Source of the DNA: Mycolicibacterium peregrinum
Lineage (GTDB): Bacteria > Actinomycetota > Actinomycetes > Mycobacteriales > Mycobacteriaceae
Reading direction: 5' to 3'
Length of the DNA stretch: 64,000 bases
Assembly: GCF_001665785.1 (NCBI RefSeq)
Contig: NZ_LZSO01000049.1
Coordinates: 1 to 64,000, forward strand
Below, piece by piece: positions 51,453 to 60,125 of the stretch. The notes beneath the pieces are model-generated. The model did no database searches and was not told the DNA's origin. It was given only the letters and a program-made list of their open reading frames with translations. A program made the position numbers and the translations under genes. Position 1 is the first letter of the stretch. Each line of letters begins with the position of its first letter.

Positions 51453-52754
51453 CTAGATCCGGAGCTCGACGTCCGGAGTCTGATACGGGTCGGCCTCCCC
51501 GAGGACCGGGGGTGCCGCAGTGCCGAGATCGCCGACGATCTCGCTGCCTTGGTCGGTGGTGTGCAGGAAGGACGCTGAAGTGTGGTTGTTGCCGGACGAG
51601 GCGTTCGCACCCTGGCCGGCGCCCATCGCCCCCATGGGTGCGCCCCCCATCATGCCCGGTGAGCCGACACCGCCGACTCTCGACGCGGCTGATTGTGCTG
51701 GGGCGCTGGCGGTTTCGGTCTGAATCATGGATGACATGGGTAGTGACCGGGGCCCGGGCATGCCGCCGCCCCCGATCCCGCCGCCGACACCGCCGACGCC
51801 TACTCCACCGCCCGCGAGCGCGGGGTCGCCTTCACCTTCTGCCGCAGCGTCGATCGCCGGGTCCATCGGATCGATCGCGGGATTCGCGGCGTTCTGGCTG
51901 GCTGCCGACGCCGCGCCGGTGCCGGCCTGCACCCCTGCCTCGGCGCCTTTGATCGCCATCGGCATCAGCTGGGCCAGGCCCGCCAGCGACGAGGCACCCT
52001 CGGGTGCGGCGGTGATGCCCACCGGTGCACCGGCCGTGGTGACCTGGGCGGCCTGGGTGGCCAGTGAGGTCTGCAGTTCGGTCATCACCTCGGCGGTGGT
52101 GGCAATTGCCTTGTTGGCGGCGGCGATTGCGGCGGCCCACCCCCACGGGAAGATGATCATGGGCCCGATGGCAGCGATCGTGGCGGCGAACTCGGTGATG
52201 ATGGCGATGAGCCGGACCCTGGCCTGGCCGACGTCGGCGGCGGCCGCGGTCAAACTGCTACTCAGGGAGTCGGATTGGGCACCCACCGCGGCCCCGTCGG
52301 AAATGGCGGTCGTGGTCTTGGCGGCCGCGGCGGTACCGGAAGCGCCCTGCCAGGCGTCGCCCGCTGCACTCACCGACTTCGCCATCGGACCGCCGGTGGA
52401 CTGGAACATCTTGGCGATGGCAGGCAGCATCGTCGTCGGATCGACGCCGTCGAACATGCCGGTACCCAGCGTGCTGAGGGCATCGGTGACCGGGCTGATC
52501 AAGGCACTCGGATCCATGGGATTCGCGGGTGGCTGCTGTTCGGGTTGGCCTTCGGGTGGCGGTTCTTCTGCCGGCTTTTGATCCGCAATTGGCGGCAAAC
52601 CCAGCCGGTCAAGAATTTCTCTGACTGGCAAATTCAGAAAGTCTTGCAGATTCTGTTCTTGAGCAGCGATTACCGGTGTGGCGTCGTAGCCGGGAATGCG
52701 TTGAGCCAACTGGCCAACGGGGGTCACCGGCTGGGGAGGCAAAACTGTAGGCAT
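51453..52754 (-). CDS. EspA/EspE-like ESX substrate
   Basis: The 433-residue protein has a W-x-G turn (AWQGASG) and the EspA/EspE-type block AAAADVGQARVRLIAIITEF...IIFPWGW...EVMTELQTSL. A Pro/Gln segment lies at the N-terminus and a Gly/Met-rich low-complexity region follows residue 290. Relatives in ESX-1 are secreted and mutually dependent with EspC/EspF partners, and here an EspC-like gene lies 12 bp upstream. It is the second gene of the substrate operon. Confidence 0.75.
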   Translation of the reverse strand: MPTVLPPQPVTPVGQLAQRIPGYDATPVIAAQEQNLQDFLNLPVREILDRLGLPPIADQKPAEEPPPEGQPEQQPPANPMDPSALISPVTDALSTLGTGMFDGVDPTTMLPAIAKMFQSTGGPMAKSVSAAGDAWQGASGTAAAAKTTTAISDGAAVGAQSDSLSSSLTAAAADVGQARVRLIAIITEFAATIAAIGPMIIFPWGWAAAIAAANKAIATTAEVMTELQTSLATQAAQVTTAGAPVGITAAPEGASSLAGLAQLMPMAIKGAEAGVQAGTGAASAASQNAANPAIDPMDPAIDAAAEGEGDPALAGGGVGVGGVGGGIGGGGMPGPRSLPMSSMIQTETASAPAQSAASRVGGVGSPGMMGGAPMGAMGAGQGANASSGNNHTSASFLHTTDQGSEIVGDLGTAAPPVLGEADPYQTPDVELRI

Positions 52755-52766
52755 ATGGCGTCAGGC

Positions 52767-53051
52767 CTAGGCGTCGTCGTTGGACAGGACCGCGGACCGA
52801 GCCCCTTCGGTGGCGGCTCCGGTGGCGGCGTGCACTCCGCCCACGAGCAGTGTGCCGGCCAAATTGTTGGCTTGAGCTGGGCTGAATGCTGCCAGATACA
52901 CCGCGCCGATCGGGCCGAGTGCAGCTGCCGCGGACATCAGCATCGCCGCCGAGTCGGCCGATCCAGCTGTGGTTATCGCGGATGCGGCCGCCTCGTTCGC
53001 AGCGGAAAAGGTAGCCATCCCCGAGGGTTGGGCGGCGAAAATGTCGCTCAT
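52767..53051 (-). CDS. EspC/EspF-like small ESX substrate
   Basis: The 94-residue protein matches the EspC-family pattern: FAAQPSGMATFSAANEAAA at the start, then AAALGPIGAVYLAAFSPAQANN. It is the first gene of the minus-strand operon. ATG 53051 follows GGAAAGG (about 10 bases). The longer frame to 53123 would read through the promoter-like region. It is probably a partner of the EspA/EspE-like protein immediately downstream. Confidence 0.75.
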   Translation of the reverse strand: MSDIFAAQPSGMATFSAANEAAASAITTAGSADSAAMLMSAAAALGPIGAVYLAAFSPAQANNLAGTLLVGGVHAATGAATEGARSAVLSNDDA

Positions 53052-53459
53052 CGTGCTGATACCTTTCCGGCTGGAAGCGGGGGTTGTGTGGGCACGAGAC
53101 CAATAAACTATAGCCGCGGCCACCCGGCACAGCTAACTGAATTTTCCGCGAATAATCCGTGTAGATCGTTCGTCTTGGTAATTAGCGAAATGGCAAAAAT
53201 TGCTGATCATGGTGATTTTTGGGCGGTTTCTGCCTGCACGCTGGGAAGGCGCTGTCGCCGGGTGTTTGCCGGGGCGGGGGGCGATGTGGCGTGAGTGAAT
53301 CATCTTGCGATGAAGCCCAATCCATGCGCGCGTGCCGATGGTTGCGGGTAACTCCCTGTGCGATAACCCATTCGAATATCTACAGCGAACGTCAATTATG
53401 AAGGGTAATAGCCGATCGTCAGCGTGAAACCCGCCCGGATGACGGATGAGCGAACGGAC
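53052..53459. other. AT-richer intergenic region with no credible gene
   Basis: These 408 bp separate the start of the ESX substrate operon from the stop of the YbaB-like gene. The stretch 53130-53220 is strikingly A/T-rich for this genome (ATTTTCCGCGAATAATCC; GGTAATTAGCGAAATGGC; AAAATTGCTGATCATGG). The only open frames are short, without ribosome sites or recognisable products. It probably holds the operon promoter plus sites for AT-binding regulators such as Lsr2 or EspR. No exact site is claimed. Confidence 0.5.
53107..53112 (-). promoter_or_regulatory. Putative -10 element of the ESX substrate operon
   Basis: On the minus strand TATAGT (53107-53112) fits the TANNNT consensus and would start transcription near 53100, leaving a leader of about 50 nt before the EspC-like ATG. 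No convincing -35 is visible. It lies in the AT-rich region 53052-53459. Confidence 0.4.
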
Positions 53460-53813
53460 CTAGCCGCGCGGCTCGAAAGCGCTGCCGTCCCACCGCGTCA
53501 GTGGAGCCTGGTGCAGTTCCTGCATGCGCTGCGCGAACTCCTGAGACAGATACTGCTGGCGGGCCGTCGCCACCTGCGCGGCAGCATCAGCGGTTTCGAC
53601 GATCAGCTTGGCGAGTGCGTCCGCACCCAGCTTGTGCGCAGCAGGCCCGAGCCACAGTCCGGTGAGGGCGCCCACGCCGTCGACCTCGGCGCTGACGTTA
53701 CCGTCACGGCTGGTGACCCGGGCCGAAATCGATTGGCAGTGCTCATCCATCGCCTGTACCAGGTCACGCTGCTTGCGGATGCGCCCGACCAGCGAGTCGG
53801 CGAGCCCGGTCAT
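53460..53813 (-). CDS. YbaB/EspL-like protein
   Basis: The 117-residue protein has an N-terminal helix (LADSLVGRIRKQRDLVQAMDEHC) and a YbaB/EbfC-type core (ISARVTSRDGNVSAEVDGVGALTGLWL). This resembles the EspL proteins of ESX-1. It is coupled to the EspH-like gene by an ATGA overlap. YbaB proteins can bind DNA, but the role of ESX-linked members is unclear. Confidence 0.65.
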   Translation of the reverse strand: MTGLADSLVGRIRKQRDLVQAMDEHCQSISARVTSRDGNVSAEVDGVGALTGLWLGPAAHKLGADALAKLIVETADAAAQVATARQQYLSQEFAQRMQELHQAPLTRWDGSAFEPRG

Positions 53814-54127
53814 ACCGACCTGCCCCAGGTGGACGGGAGCTCGCCCTCCTCGCCCAGCACCTCGTCTTCGGCGTGGGCCAACTCCTCTGCGGTCGCCAAC
53901 TGCAGGGGTTCGATGACCGATGCGCTGTAACCCTTTTCGGCCAGGTCACGCCTGCGTGCGACCTGGGCGCGGGCCGCGGACAAGCGGCACAACGCCATGA
54001 TCTCGTCGGCCAGTTGTGCGGGTGGCTTCTTCAACTCGACGGGGTCGAGGCGAAGCGCCACCGGCAGACCCCGTTCGGTGGTGTGCACCGAAATCGTTCC
54101 GCCAGGTGACTGCACCGGCTGTGCCAT
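53810..54127 (-). CDS. EspH-like (DUF2694) protein
   Basis: The 105-residue protein shares the EspH core: GTISVHTTERGLPVALRLDP, then AQLADEIMALCRLSAARAQVARR. EspH is encoded next to eccA1 in ESX-1, and here too the gene adjoins eccA, but divergently. ATG 54127 is chosen, as upstream codons give only a TTG. Its function is unknown, though an accessory role in substrate handling is likely. Confidence 0.65.
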   Translation of the reverse strand: MAQPVQSPGGTISVHTTERGLPVALRLDPVELKKPPAQLADEIMALCRLSAARAQVARRRDLAEKGYSASVIEPLQLATAEELAHAEDEVLGEEGELPSTWGRSV

Positions 54128-54184
54128 TCTGCTCAACTTAGTACACTCGCGGGCGAATCGCGGCTGAGGCTGCAGTGAGGAGTT

Positions 54185-56005
54185 GTGTCACCTCCGATGA
54201 ATGGATCCACCGATGCGCAGCGGGTTTTCGATGCCGGAGTGCTGTCGCTCGGCATTCCCATCGACGGATTGGAGACCGAGCGCGACCTTCCCTATGCGGC
54301 GCTCGCGTTCCGTCGGGCCACGGAATATGACCCGGACATGTGCGACGCGTGGCTGGGTCGTGCCGCCGCCGGCGACACCAGCCCCGAGGTCGTCTACCAC
54401 CTGTACCGAACCAGCACACTCTCGTTGTTCCGCGAGCAGCGCAGACTCGGTCTGCCGCAACGGGCTTTGAGTGGACGCTTCCAGACCGGCCTGTACCTCG
54501 ACTACCCGTTGAGCACCAAGACCGAGATGTGGCTCGCCTACGCGGCCGGCATGATCGGCGCCAGAGATTTCGACGAGGCCGAGCAGGTGCTCGACAAGCT
54601 GGACCAGGCCACGAGCGCATCCGACGGTGACACCAGTGAGATCCGCGCGTATATCCGTGGCGTACTGCACTTCACGACACAGCGCTGGCCCGATGTGCTG
54701 AGCGCGTTGAGCAGGTCGGGATCGTTCACCGACACCTACATCGGCGCCGGTGCGGATCTGATGGTCGGATCGGCGTGTGCGCAGATGGGGCTGTTCGGCG
54801 AAGGCATCCGCCGCCTCGACCAGGCCATCGAGGGACCGGTTCCTGGAGCGCGGCGGGCCGCGGAGTTCTGCAAGGGGTTGACCCTGCGGGAGATGGGCGA
54901 AGAGCAGGACGCCCGGGTGATCTTCGAACGGATCTACAGCGAGGACCCGGGATTCGAGGCGAACGCCGCGGCGTTGGCCGATCCGAAGTACCGGTTGGTG
55001 GTCACCTCGAAGGAGATCGTCGACTCGCGCACCGACCGCTGGGACCCGGCCAGCGTGCCGTCGGCAGAGGACCTCCTGGCTGACGATCTGTCGGAACGCG
55101 GCAACGAATACCTACAGGCGGCGCAGCAGGAACTCGATCGCCAGATCGGCTTGTCAGAGGTCAAACTCCAAGTCGCCAAATTGAAGTCGGCGGCGATGCT
55201 GGCAAAGGTTCGCGGGGACAAGGGGCTCAGTTCGGCCGCGCGCAGCCTGCACCTGGCGTTCACCGGGCCGCCCGGAACCGGCAAGACCACGATCGCCCGG
55301 GTGGTGGCACAGACCTACTGCGGGCTGGGGTTGCTGCGTACGCCCAACATCGTGGAGGCCAAACGCCACGATTTCGTCGGCCAGCATCTCGGCAGCACCG
55401 CGATCAAGACCACCGCGCTGATCGACTCGGCCATGGACGGCGTGCTGTTCATCGACGAGGCCTACACGCTGATCCAGACGGGACTGTCCGGCGGCGATGC
55501 CTTCGGCCGTGAGGCGGTCGACACCCTGCTGGCCCGCATGGAGAACGACCGCGACCGCCTGGTGGTCATCATCGCCGGCTACGACGGTGAGATCGATCGA
55601 TTCCTGGCCTCCAACGACGGCCTCGCGTCGCGATTCACCAAACGAATCCGGTTCAGCTCCTACAGTCCGCACGAACTCGGGGACATCGGCAAGCTCGTCG
55701 CCCGCACCAGGGACTCCGAATTGTCGGACGCCGCTTACGAAGAACTCGTCACCGCGTGTGTCGGGCTGTGCCAGAGCGAGGCGCTCGACCAGTCGGGACA
55801 GCTGCGCCCGGGCATCGATCTGGCCGGCAACGGCCGCTTCGTCCGCAACGTCATCGAGGCGGCCGAAGAGGAACGCGAATACCGGCTCAGTGAACTTCAC
55901 GGCATGAATCTGTCGGAACTCGACGAAGCGCAGCTGATGCGGATCGAGCCGGTGGACATGCGGGCTGCGCTCAAACAGGTACTGGGAATGACGGCATCGA
56001 GTTGA
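54185..56005 (+). CDS. eccA: ESX cytoplasmic AAA+ ATPase EccA
   Basis: The 606-residue protein has an N-terminal TPR-like helical domain of about 280 residues. A CbxX/CfqX-type AAA+ domain follows, with Walker A FTGPPGTGKTT (about residue 361), Walker B VLFIDEAYTL and an arginine-rich C-terminal lid. EccA binds substrates or EspG complexes in the cytoplasm and aids secretion. GTG 54185 and ATG 54197 are both possible starts behind GAGGAG. It is followed by the second EspI-like gene 16 bp later. Confidence 0.93.
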   Translation: MSPPMNGSTDAQRVFDAGVLSLGIPIDGLETERDLPYAALAFRRATEYDPDMCDAWLGRAAAGDTSPEVVYHLYRTSTLSLFREQRRLGLPQRALSGRFQTGLYLDYPLSTKTEMWLAYAAGMIGARDFDEAEQVLDKLDQATSASDGDTSEIRAYIRGVLHFTTQRWPDVLSALSRSGSFTDTYIGAGADLMVGSACAQMGLFGEGIRRLDQAIEGPVPGARRAAEFCKGLTLREMGEEQDARVIFERIYSEDPGFEANAAALADPKYRLVVTSKEIVDSRTDRWDPASVPSAEDLLADDLSERGNEYLQAAQQELDRQIGLSEVKLQVAKLKSAAMLAKVRGDKGLSSAARSLHLAFTGPPGTGKTTIARVVAQTYCGLGLLRTPNIVEAKRHDFVGQHLGSTAIKTTALIDSAMDGVLFIDEAYTLIQTGLSGGDAFGREAVDTLLARMENDRDRLVVIIAGYDGEIDRFLASNDGLASRFTKRIRFSSYSPHELGDIGKLVARTRDSELSDAAYEELVTACVGLCQSEALDQSGQLRPGIDLAGNGRFVRNVIEAAEEEREYRLSELHGMNLSELDEAQLMRIEPVDMRAALKQVLGMTASS

Positions 56006-56021
56006 CCGGAGGGAAGCAGCC

Positions 56022-57050
56022 ATGACCGACAGCGACGACGAGCGGTTGAGCGTTGGCCCTCCGGAGCCGACGCCGTTCACGTCCATCAAGCCGCGGACCG
56101 CAGATGGTCAGCGCCCATCGATGGTGCCCAGCAACGGCGAACTCGGACTGATCCGTGCCGCGCCCACGCCGAAGTCAGGCTGGCGCAAGGCCGTCTACCG
56201 GGCGACGGGCGTGAATCCCGGTGTCTCCGAGCAGGAGTCCGCCCACAAGACCCTCATGGATCGGGTCAACCAACCCGTGGTCGGCGGGCCGTTCAACATC
56301 GCCCTGTTGTCCCAGAAGGGCGGGGTGGGCAAAACCACCACCACCGTTGGGTTGGGGGCGACACTTGCCGCGACCCGCGGTGACCGGGTGATCGCGGTGG
56401 ATGCCAACCCCGACTTCGGCACGCTGGCCCAGCGTGGACCCAACGAATGCGGTTCGACCGTGCGCGACGTGCTCATCGACGACGGCATCTCGCGCTACTC
56501 CGACATCCGCCGACACACCTCTCAGAGCACCAGCCGCCTCGAGATCCTGGCCTCCGAGCGGGACCCTGCCACCTCAGAGGCGTTCTCGGAGCACGACTAT
56601 CGCGGTGTCCTGAGTGTGTTGCAGCGCTTCTACAACATCATCCTGACCGACTGTGGCACCGGGCTGGTGCACTCGGCGATGGCGGGAGTGCTGGATGTGG
56701 CGGATGCGATCGTGATCGTCGCATCGCCTGCCATCGACTCGGCGCGCAGCGCCCTTGCCACGTTGGATTGGCTTGAGCGCAACGGCTATTCGCACCTGGT
56801 GCCGAAGGCGGTCGTGGTGGTCAGCGCCTCGCGCCCCGGTGCCCTGGGGTTGGACATGGGGCAACTGTCCAACCATTTCCTGCCCAGGGTGCGGGCTCTG
56901 CACGTGATTCCGTTCGACGATCACCTCGCCGAAGGTGCCGAGGTGGACCTCGGTTTCCTCAGCAGGCCCACCCGGCAGGCCTTCCTGGAACTGGCTTCCA
57001 CCGTCGCCGACCTCTTCTCGGTGGCACCGCAGGTCAAGCGGCGCGCCTGA
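56022..57050 (+). CDS. EspI/MinD-like ESX-associated ATPase, second copy
   Basis: The 342-residue protein is a close paralogue of the C-terminal two-thirds of the protein at 23197. It shows the deviant Walker A SQKGGVGKTTTT, VDANPDFGTLA, LTDCGTGLVHSAMAGVLD and SASRPGALGLD. The Pro-rich N-terminus is much shorter. It is probably co-transcribed with eccA. Two such ATPases bracketing one ESX locus suggest division of labour, such as one for each substrate operon, but this is not shown by sequence. Confidence 0.85.
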   Translation: MTDSDDERLSVGPPEPTPFTSIKPRTADGQRPSMVPSNGELGLIRAAPTPKSGWRKAVYRATGVNPGVSEQESAHKTLMDRVNQPVVGGPFNIALLSQKGGVGKTTTTVGLGATLAATRGDRVIAVDANPDFGTLAQRGPNECGSTVRDVLIDDGISRYSDIRRHTSQSTSRLEILASERDPATSEAFSEHDYRGVLSVLQRFYNIILTDCGTGLVHSAMAGVLDVADAIVIVASPAIDSARSALATLDWLERNGYSHLVPKAVVVVSASRPGALGLDMGQLSNHFLPRVRALHVIPFDDHLAEGAEVDLGFLSRPTRQAFLELASTVADLFSVAPQVKRRA

Positions 57051-57055
57051 CGGGA

Positions 57056-57820
57056 TCACCGGCCGTTTCTGGCGATCACGATCTGCGGCAGGTTCAGCCC
57101 GCCGCGCAGCGTGAGATCGATCGACGGGTCGGCGTGGCGGGCCAGGCTGCGCAAAGCCGATGGGCTGTAGCTGCGCAGCGAGCTGATGACCCCGTCGTGC
57201 ACGAACGGCAGCACTGCGGCCATGGGCAGCATCGTCGCCAGGCGTACCAGGTGCAGCGGGGCGGGCGGTCGCGGCAGATCGATGATCAGTAGCGTTTCGG
57301 CAACCCGGGTGCCCTCGGCGAACACCCGCGCGGCCTGCGACGGGCGCAGATGGTGAAACGACAAGGCGAACAGAACCAGGTCGTAACTGTCATCGGCGGC
57401 ATCGATGTCGGTGGCGTCCATCTGGCGGACCTCGGCGCGGGGATGGCTGCCGAGGTCGCTCGCGGCAATCCGGGCCACCGAATCCGGATCGAGGTCGGTG
57501 ACGGTGACCTGCGCGGACGGATGGTCGGCCAGCAGTTGCCGCGACACGCCGCCGTGCCCGGCGCCCAACTCCAGAATTCGCGGATCGGCTACGTCGGCGA
57601 CCAGATCGAGCGCGATCGCGGCGAAGCGCTGATGATTCCTGAAGAACCGGCCGGTCCAGTCCAGGGCGCCGATCACCTGGTTCTTCGTCGATTCGTCGAC
57701 ATCGTCGCGGTCCAGATACTCCTGCCGGTCCGTTTCCAGCAACCGATCAAGGCAGGACGCGTGGAACCCGCCCCGCGGCATCCGGTCGATATCAGCGGTG
57801 TCGATACCCATGTAAGACAT
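57056..57820 (-). CDS. Class I SAM-dependent methyltransferase
   Basis: The product is about 254 residues with motif I ILELGAGHGGVSRQLL, an acidic motif II end TVTDLDPDSV and a RQMDATDID segment. This is the normal Rossmann-type methyltransferase fold. The substrate is unknown. Starts at GTG 57856, ATG 57820 and ATG 57811 are all possible and none has a good ribosome site. The region upstream of 57820 overlaps a duplicated sequence, so 57820 is a compromise. It is convergent with the second EspI-like gene (5 bp between stops) and marks the edge of the ESX region. Confidence 0.75.
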   Translation of the reverse strand: MSYMGIDTADIDRMPRGGFHASCLDRLLETDRQEYLDRDDVDESTKNQVIGALDWTGRFFRNHQRFAAIALDLVADVADPRILELGAGHGGVSRQLLADHPSAQVTVTDLDPDSVARIAASDLGSHPRAEVRQMDATDIDAADDSYDLVLFALSFHHLRPSQAARVFAEGTRVAETLLIIDLPRPPAPLHLVRLATMLPMAAVLPFVHDGVISSLRSYSPSALRSLARHADPSIDLTLRGGLNLPQIVIARNGR

Positions 57821-57831
57821 GATGGACGTGT

Positions 57832-57903
57832 CGGTGGGCAGGAGCGAACGACTCACGAAAGGGACGTTCGGCGGGCAGGAGCGAAGCGACTCGGGAAAGG
57901 AAC
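57832..57903. repeat. Imperfect tandem repeat upstream of glpK
   Basis: Two copies, at 57832-57864 and 57869-57903, share GGGCAGGAGCGAA, then CGACTC and GAAAGG. They differ by a one-base indel and a few substitutions. The second copy supplies the GGAAAGGAA ribosome site just before the glpK GTG. The first overlaps the possible upstream start of the methyltransferase. A recent small duplication is the simplest explanation. Confidence 0.6.
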
Positions 57904-57906
57904 ACA

Positions 57907-59424
57907 GTGGCCGATTTTGTCGCTGCGATCGACCAGGGCACCACCAGCACCCGATGCATGATCTTCGATCATGCCGGCGCCGAGGTGGGCCGCCACCAGC
58001 TGGAACATCAGCAGATTCTCCCCAAGGCCGGATGGGTGGAACACAACCCGGTCGAGATCTGGGAGCGCACCTCCGCGGCGATCATGACCGCACTGAACAA
58101 GACCAATCTGGTGGCAGGCGACCTTGCCGCGCTGGGCATTACCAACCAGCGGGAGACCACGTTGGTGTGGAACCGCCACACCGGCAGGCCGTACCACAAT
58201 GCCATCGTCTGGCAGGACACCCGCACCGACCGCATCGCCGCAGCCCTGGACCGGGACGGCCGCGGCGACGTGATCCGGCACAAAGCCGGACTGCCGCCCG
58301 CGACCTACTTCTCGGGCGGCAAGATCCAGTGGATCCTGGACAACGTCGAAGGAGTCCGGCGCGACGCCGAGAACGGTGACGCGATCTTCGGTACGCCCGA
58401 CAGCTGGGTGACCTGGAACCTCACCGGTGGTTATCGCGGCGGTGAGCACGTCACCGACGTCACCAATGCCAGCCGCACCATGCTGATGAACCTGGAAACC
58501 CTGGACTGGGACGACGAACTGTTGTCGTTCTTCTCGATTCCGCGGCAGATGCTGCCCGAGATCAAGCCGTCGTCATATCCGGCCTCCTTCGGCACCACCT
58601 GCGACAACGGTCCTCTGGCCGGGCAGGTCCCGGTGACCGGAATCCTCGGTGATCAGCAGGCCGCCATGGTGGGTCAGGTGTGCCTGGAGCCGGGTGAGGC
58701 CAAGAATACTTACGGCACAGGCAATTTCCTGTTGCTCAATACGGGCGAGAAGATCGTGCGCTCGGACAACGGACTGCTCACCACGGTGTGCTACCAGTTC
58801 GGTGACTCGAATCCGGTTTACGCGCTCGAAGGTTCGATCGCCGTGACCGGTTCGGCGGTGCAGTGGCTGCGCGATCAGCTGGGCATCATCAGCGGCGCGG
58901 CGCAGAGCGAGGCGCTCGCCCGCCAGGTGGCCGACAACGGCGGCGTCTACTTCGTGCCGGCGTTCTCCGGGCTGTTCGCACCGTATTGGCGCTCGGACGC
59001 CCGGGGCGTCATCGTCGGACTGTCCCGCTTCAACACCAACGCTCATCTGGCGCGGGCCACCCTGGAGGCGATCTGCTACCAGAGCCGCGACGTGGTGGAG
59101 GCCATGGAAGCGGATTCCGGTGTGCACCTTGAGGTTCTGAAGGTCGACGGCGGTATCACCGCCAATGCGCTGTGCATGCAGATCCAGGCGGATGTGCTCG
59201 GTGTCGACGTGGTCAAGCCCGTGGTGGCCGAGACCACTGCGCTGGGCGCGGCGTATGCGGCCGGGCTCGCGGTGGGATTCTGGGCCAGCCCCGACGACCT
59301 GCGGGCCAACTGGCGGGAAGGTCAGCGCTGGAGCTCGCAGTGGAACGACGACCAGCGCGACGGGGGTTACGCCGGTTGGCGCAAAGCTGTTTCACGCACT
59401 CTGGACTGGGTCGAGATCGACTGA
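57907..59424 (+). CDS. glpK: Glycerol kinase
   Basis: The 505-residue, full-length FGGY-family kinase phosphorylates glycerol to glycerol 3-phosphate with ATP in the cytoplasm. Diagnostic blocks are AIDQGTTSTRCMIFD at the start, GITNQRETT, WQDTRT, a YGTGNFLLLNTG loop and VDGGITANALCMQIQADVLG near the C-terminus. The GTG start follows GGAAAGGAA. It appears monocistronic, and no glpF or glpD is adjacent. Its stop lies 4 bp from the stop of the convergent membrane-protein gene. Confidence 0.97.
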   Translation: MADFVAAIDQGTTSTRCMIFDHAGAEVGRHQLEHQQILPKAGWVEHNPVEIWERTSAAIMTALNKTNLVAGDLAALGITNQRETTLVWNRHTGRPYHNAIVWQDTRTDRIAAALDRDGRGDVIRHKAGLPPATYFSGGKIQWILDNVEGVRRDAENGDAIFGTPDSWVTWNLTGGYRGGEHVTDVTNASRTMLMNLETLDWDDELLSFFSIPRQMLPEIKPSSYPASFGTTCDNGPLAGQVPVTGILGDQQAAMVGQVCLEPGEAKNTYGTGNFLLLNTGEKIVRSDNGLLTTVCYQFGDSNPVYALEGSIAVTGSAVQWLRDQLGIISGAAQSEALARQVADNGGVYFVPAFSGLFAPYWRSDARGVIVGLSRFNTNAHLARATLEAICYQSRDVVEAMEADSGVHLEVLKVDGGITANALCMQIQADVLGVDVVKPVVAETTALGAAYAAGLAVGFWASPDDLRANWREGQRWSSQWNDDQRDGGYAGWRKAVSRTLDWVEID

Positions 59425-59428
59425 CCTA

Positions 59429-60106
59429 CTACCGCCGGCACTTGGCGACGATCGCCTTGAACTCGTCGGAATATTGCACGCCGAGAACCGCATGGTCGCC
59501 ACTCGCCTTGTTGCGGACGGCGTCGGTGATCTGTCCGGCCAACTCGGCCATCTTGTGGGCGTGCGGCCCGACCTCCCCGTCGGTCACCTGATCGGCGGCC
59601 TCGCGGATGAGTTTCGACCAATTCTCGTAGTCGCCCAACGCCGGACCCGGCTTGCCGGGGGGCGGGGGTGTGAGCGCGCCCAAGCTCGCGTTCGTGTAGT
59701 CCACCAGCAGCTGGGCCTGCCGGCAGCCCTTGTTCCCGGTGTAGGTCAGTGCGGTGGCGCCCACGATCACCAGGACCGCGCATGCGGCGGCGGCCGTTGC
59801 GATCGCGATGTTGCGGGGCTCGGCATCGGGGACGCGTCGCCGCCACATCACATGAGCGACGATGACGGCGGCCACGCCGACCACGGCCATGATGATGGCT
59901 TCCCGCAGGTCCCCGGATTCGACACCGGCTGCCGAGCCGACGGCCCCCATCGTCGCGGCGGCCGCGAGGAGGACCAGAAGCCACTGCCAGATGCCGCGCC
60001 GGCGCTCGTAGGCGTCGACGTCACGGAATTGGAGTCCGATGACCGCGCCGGCCGCGGTCAGGACTGCGACGACGGCCGGCGCGATGATCGTGAAGAGGCT
60101 GCTCAC
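59429..60106 (-). CDS. Hypothetical membrane protein
   Basis: The 225-residue protein has four predicted membrane helices (LFTIIAPAVVAVLTAAGAV; WLLVLLAAAATMGAVG; AIIMAVVGVAAVIVAHVMW; IAIATAAAACAVLVIVGATAL). A roughly 100-residue C-terminal domain follows that probably lies outside the membrane and contains two Cys residues (KGCRQA and VAKCRR) that could pair. The family is not recognised. It is transcribed in the same direction as the PadR genes upstream, with 19 bp between it and the first. Confidence 0.65.
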   Translation of the reverse strand: MSSLFTIIAPAVVAVLTAAGAVIGLQFRDVDAYERRRGIWQWLLVLLAAAATMGAVGSAAGVESGDLREAIIMAVVGVAAVIVAHVMWRRRVPDAEPRNIAIATAAAACAVLVIVGATALTYTGNKGCRQAQLLVDYTNASLGALTPPPPGKPGPALGDYENWSKLIREAADQVTDGEVGPHAHKMAELAGQITDAVRNKASGDHAVLGVQYSDEFKAIVAKCRR

Positions 60107-60125
60107 GTGGGCAGCCTACGGGCTG

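Noticed and set aside
53219..53401. 60-codon open frame in the AT-rich gap
   Set aside because: It has no ribosome site, no recognisable product and unusual composition, and it crosses the putative regulatory region.
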